Assembly (NCBI GenBank): GCA_028718465.1 | Contig: JAQULX010000116.1 | Span: 1-7,970, forward strand | Length of the DNA: 7,970 bases | Direction: 5' to 3' | DNA from: Dehalococcoidales bacterium | GTDB taxonomy: Bacteria; Chloroflexota; Dehalococcoidia; Dehalococcoidales; UBA3254 | Shown here: positions 5,863 through 7,970 of the stretch, piece after piece | Numbering within the stretch: position 1 is the first letter of the stretch | Layout: the number at the start of each line of letters is the position of its first letter | Translations under genes and position numbers: made by a program | Notes under the pieces: model-generated | Databases searched by the model: none | What the model saw: the letters and a program-made list of their open reading frames with translations, nothing else | What the model was told of the DNA's origin: nothing

Positions 5863-6194
5863 TGAATAGCGATTTGCACCTCACTAAGCCAGATCAATAT
5901 AAAGCAGTCTATAACAGAGGTTTTACACAGACCGATCGTTTTCTTGTTTTAAAAGCTATGCCAAATGGACTTGAACATTCCCGGTACGGGTTTTCTGTCA
6001 GCAAACGCGTTGGCAAAGCAGTAGTCCGCAATAGAATAAAGCGCATATTACGTGAGATATTAAGGCTAACGCCGCTGAATCCCGGATGGGATATTGTGAT
6101 AATCGCACGCAATCCATCCTCTGGCGGAAACTTCCGGCAGTTGCAAAAGTCGGCATTGAATCTCCTGGGACGGCTTGGGATAGCAGCGACATGA
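5862..6194 (+). CDS. rnpA: Ribonuclease P protein component
   Basis: Small basic protein subunit that helps the RNase P RNA bind precursor tRNA and trim its 5' leader. The product is 110 residues, normal for the family. Signature features are the [20 protein letters not shown] segment at 41-60 with the RNR motif at 56-58, followed by the helix RILREILR and the late strand [11 protein letters not shown] near 75-84. The N-terminus ([14 protein letters not shown]) corresponds to the usual L-x-x-x-x-x-F-x-x-V-Y-x-x-G region, with Tyr where Phe is common. The start is the GTG at 5862, overlapping the rpmH stop by one base (TAGTG). No separate strong ribosome binding site is visible, consistent with coupling to rpmH. 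Its TGA overlaps the yidD ATG as ATGA. Confidence 0.95.
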   Translation: MNSDLHLTKPDQYKAVYNRGFTQTDRFLVLKAMPNGLEHSRYGFSVSKRVGKAVVRNRIKRILREILRLTPLNPGWDIVIIARNPSSGGNFRQLQKSALNLLGRLGIAAT

Positions 6195-6403
6195 TGAAAA
6201 AGATAGCTTTGGGAATGATTAGATTATACCAGGTAACAATATCGCAGGTTACACCGCCGCAGTGCCGGTACATACCAACCTGTTCTCAGTATACATTTGA
6301 GGCTATCAGTAAATATGGAATAATAAAAGGAATCTGGATGGGGGCCAGGCGAATTGCCCGCTGTAACCCTTTCCATGAAGGCGGATATGACCCGGTGCCA
6401 TAA
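6191..6403 (+). CDS. yidD: Membrane protein insertion efficiency factor YidD
   Basis: Small protein thought to assist YidC-dependent insertion of membrane proteins, held at the inner face of the membrane by an amphipathic N-terminus. The product is 70 residues, normal length. It shows the full YidD pattern: a hydrophobic/basic N-terminus [18 protein letters not shown], then [19 protein letters not shown], a Gly-rich helix region [15 protein letters not shown], and the end [11 protein letters not shown]25, C31 and C58 are the conserved cysteines. I chose the ATG at 6191, which overlaps the rnpA TGA as ATGA; the adjacent ATG at 6194 is an equal alternative and changes only one residue. A longer frame from 6086 would overlap rnpA by over 100 nt and add residues unlike YidD, so I rejected it. 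No strong ribosome binding site is seen, so translation is probably coupled to rnpA. Confidence 0.93.
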   Translation: MMKKIALGMIRLYQVTISQVTPPQCRYIPTCSQYTFEAISKYGIIKGIWMGARRIARCNPFHEGGYDPVP

Positions 6404-6428
6404 CTTTAGAACTGGGGGTAATTATTAA

Positions 6429-7616
6429 TTGAGCTTGAAGAGGAACCGGAAATTACTCGTTAAGGTAGTTGTATTTTTCTGTTTAATTATTCCAATCGCT
6501 GTTTTATTCACAGGATGCGTGCAAGGCATGACCCCTATAGGCTGGTCGGGAATCGCTATCAATGATAGCGGCATCGCCTTCACCGGGACAAAAGAAGGCC
6601 GGATGGCTTCCATAGATCTCTCTAATAATTCGATCCGGTTCGCCGAGGCGCTGAAAACAGCCCCTGTTGGAGGATTCGGTTGCGCTCCCAGCACCGGTTC
6701 AAGCGGCAGCGCCTGTGGAGGGTCTGCCCCGGCAGTAGCGATCTACGGCACTCCCGCCCTGGCAAACGTACCGGTACTGGGCGAACTGGCCTATATTGCC
6801 GGATACAATGGCAAGGTATTTGCCTATGAAGCCGCCTCTCTACAGCCAAGGTGGACCTATCCAGTGGAAGGTAATATAAGTCCTATCGTCAGCCAGATTG
6901 TCGTTTCCGGGGATACACTCTATTTCGGGGGAACCGACCATAACGTGTATGCCCTGGACATAGCTACAGGCGCTCTAAAATGGAAATTCGCTACCGAGGA
7001 TGAAATATGGTCTTCTCCAGCAGTTGCTGGCAATATGGTTTTTATCGGATCATTCGACCGGAATTTATATGCTCTGGACGCAAATAACGGCACCAAGATA
7101 TGGGAGTTCACGACGGGGGCTAATATTGTGTCTACTCCGGTGTTTTATGACGGTATAGTCTATTCCGGTTCTCTTGATCGTAATTTTTACGCCATCAACG
7201 CGGCGGATGGAAGAGAGATCTGGAGGTTTCAGGCCGGGAACTGGTTCTGGGCTAAACCTGTTGTGTTAGAAAACACCGTTTACGCCGCCTGCCTGGACAA
7301 CAGGATCTATGCGCTTGATGCCAGGACCGGCAACCTGATTACCAACCATGATGCCGGAGGTCAGATTGCTGCGGACCCGGTCGTTCTCAATAACATGATC
7401 ATCGCGGCTACCAAGAACGAACGGTTGATGGGCTTCGATATAACTAACCCTGCGACAAGCCCGAGATTGCTGGCGAATATACCCAAAGATGTAACAGCGC
7501 CCCTGGCTGCACGGGGCAATAATGTATATATCAACAGCCCCGATAATAATTTATATGTTTATGATGTTGTTACGGGGGCCCGGTTTACCCCGATTTCTTT
7601 AAACTATCAACAATAA
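6429..7616 (+). CDS. PQQ-type beta-propeller repeat lipoprotein
   Basis: Predicted exported lipoprotein of 395 residues. The N-terminus is a lipoprotein signal: basic MSLKRNRKLLVK, a hydrophobic stretch, then LFTG-C with the lipidated Cys at residue 30 (Phe at -3 is slightly unusual). The rest is a repeat propeller with the motif G-x-x-D/N-x-x-x-Y-A-x-D/N near 168, 207, 247, 287, 327 and 369, a period of almost exactly 40 residues. Weaker copies occur near 53 and 126, so about eight blades are likely, as in BamB and PQQ-dependent proteins. Tryptophan docking residues (LKWKFA, KIWEFTT, EIWRFQA) are present. No dehydrogenase catalytic residues are recognisable, so a binding or scaffold role is inferred. 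The TTG start at 6429 follows GGGGG (6414-6418) and an in-frame TAA at 6426-6428; without this start, or the TTG at 6435, the signal peptide is lost. It sits 25 nt after yidD and 27 nt before yidC, so probably in one operon. Confidence 0.85.
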   Translation: MSLKRNRKLLVKVVVFFCLIIPIAVLFTGCVQGMTPIGWSGIAINDSGIAFTGTKEGRMASIDLSNNSIRFAEALKTAPVGGFGCAPSTGSSGSACGGSAPAVAIYGTPALANVPVLGELAYIAGYNGKVFAYEAASLQPRWTYPVEGNISPIVSQIVVSGDTLYFGGTDHNVYALDIATGALKWKFATEDEIWSSPAVAGNMVFIGSFDRNLYALDANNGTKIWEFTTGANIVSTPVFYDGIVYSGSLDRNFYAINAADGREIWRFQAGNWFWAKPVVLENTVYAACLDNRIYALDARTGNLITNHDAGGQIAADPVVLNNMIIAATKNERLMGFDITNPATSPRLLANIPKDVTAPLAARGNNVYINSPDNNLYVYDVVTGARFTPISLNYQQ

Positions 7617-7643
7617 AAAACTAGACGAGAGAGGTACGCGAAG

Positions 7644-7970
7644 TTGGGCCAGATTTGGGATATAGGTATGCTCAATTGGATGGTGAACGTTCTCATCGCA
7701 CTGTCCCACTTTTTGTTTAATAACTTCGGACTCACCATCATAATCCTGACTCTGCTTATCAGGTTCATTTTGCTTCCTCTGACGTTAAAACAGCTTCGCG
7801 CTACCAAGGCTATACAGTCTCTGCAACCTCAACTCATGGAATTGCAGAAAAAATACGGCAAAGACCGGCAAAAAATGGCCCAGGAGCAGATGCGGCTTTA
7901 TAAGGAGTCCGGTGTGAGCGCCTCCGGGTGCGCTATACCGATGCTGATACAGTTTCCTATCTGGATTGCC
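7644..7970 (+). CDS. yidC: Membrane protein insertase YidC/Oxa1 family, 3' truncated by window end
   Basis: Insertase that places membrane proteins into the cytoplasmic membrane, alone or with SecYEG. The first 109 residues are visible and the frame is open at the window end. The start MGQIWDIGMLNWMVNVLIALSH contains the first transmembrane segment. Next comes FGLTIIILTLLIRFILLPLT, with the conserved membrane-buried Arg at residue 40 that is essential in YidC homologues. A charged cytoplasmic coiled-coil hairpin follows (about 50-90: LKQLRATKAIQSLQPQLMEL and LQKKYGKDRQKM) with the typical P-x-L-x-x-L-x-x-K-Y/G-K-D pattern. It ends in GCAIPMLIQFPIWIA, the start of the next membrane segment. 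There is no large periplasmic domain before the first core segment, so this is the short type found in monoderm-like bacteria. The TTG start has AGAGAGGT (7628-7635) 8 nt upstream. An internal ATG at 7668 is possible but would shorten the first segment. Confidence 0.93.
   Translation, partial: MGQIWDIGMLNWMVNVLIALSHFLFNNFGLTIIILTLLIRFILLPLTLKQLRATKAIQSLQPQLMELQKKYGKDRQKMAQEQMRLYKESGVSASGCAIPMLIQFPIWIA

Noticed and set aside
6086..6190. Longer N-terminus for yidD starting at 6086
   Set aside because: It would overlap rnpA by over 100 nt and add residues not found in YidD; the ATGA overlap at 6191 fits the operon.

Overview
The window looks like a stretch of ordinary chromosome from a Chloroflexota-type bacterium, most likely Dehalococcoidia or a close relative. 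This is inferred from the style of the S18, L34 and S6 proteins and from the gene order; no database search was made. I see no phage, transposase, CRISPR, tRNA or rRNA gene.

Layout. (1) Positions 1-1033 (+) hold the 3' part of a baeRF-type protein, a bacterial relative of archaeo-eukaryotic peptide release factors, cut by the window edge. (2) Positions 1106-3541 (+) hold a complete phosphoenolpyruvate synthase (ppsA). (3) Positions 3576-4052 (-) hold a small heat-shock protein (Hsp20) that converges on ppsA with a 34-bp gap. (4) Positions 4053-4487 form a 435-bp gene-free divergent region. It has a possible hsp20 promoter at one end, a cluster of inverted repeats in the middle (4139-4333), and a strong extended -10 promoter for rpsF at the other end. 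(5) Positions 4488-5650 (+) hold rpsF-ssb-rpsR. (6) Positions 5719-7970 (+) hold rpmH-rnpA-yidD, a PQQ-type beta-propeller lipoprotein, and yidC (cut by the window end). A probable promoter (5651-5678) starts directly after the rpsR stop.

How the genes fit together. The right half joins two classic conserved clusters: S6/SSB/S18 (translation and replication), and L34/RNase P protein/YidD/YidC (ribosome, tRNA maturation, membrane protein insertion). The genes are tightly packed. rpmH overlaps rnpA by 1 nt, and rnpA overlaps yidD through ATGA. The propeller lipoprotein lies between yidD and yidC with 25- and 27-nt gaps, so it is probably co-transcribed with the insertase machinery. Neither dnaA nor a replication-origin signature is next to rpmH here. 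rpmH is absent from simple long-ORF listings because it is only 47 codons.

The points most worth a second look are the propeller lipoprotein inside the insertase cluster, the structured intergenic repeat region 4139-4333, the palindromes over the rpsF -35 box, and the run of non-AUG starts from rpsR to yidC. I found no strong evidence for a wholly new system.
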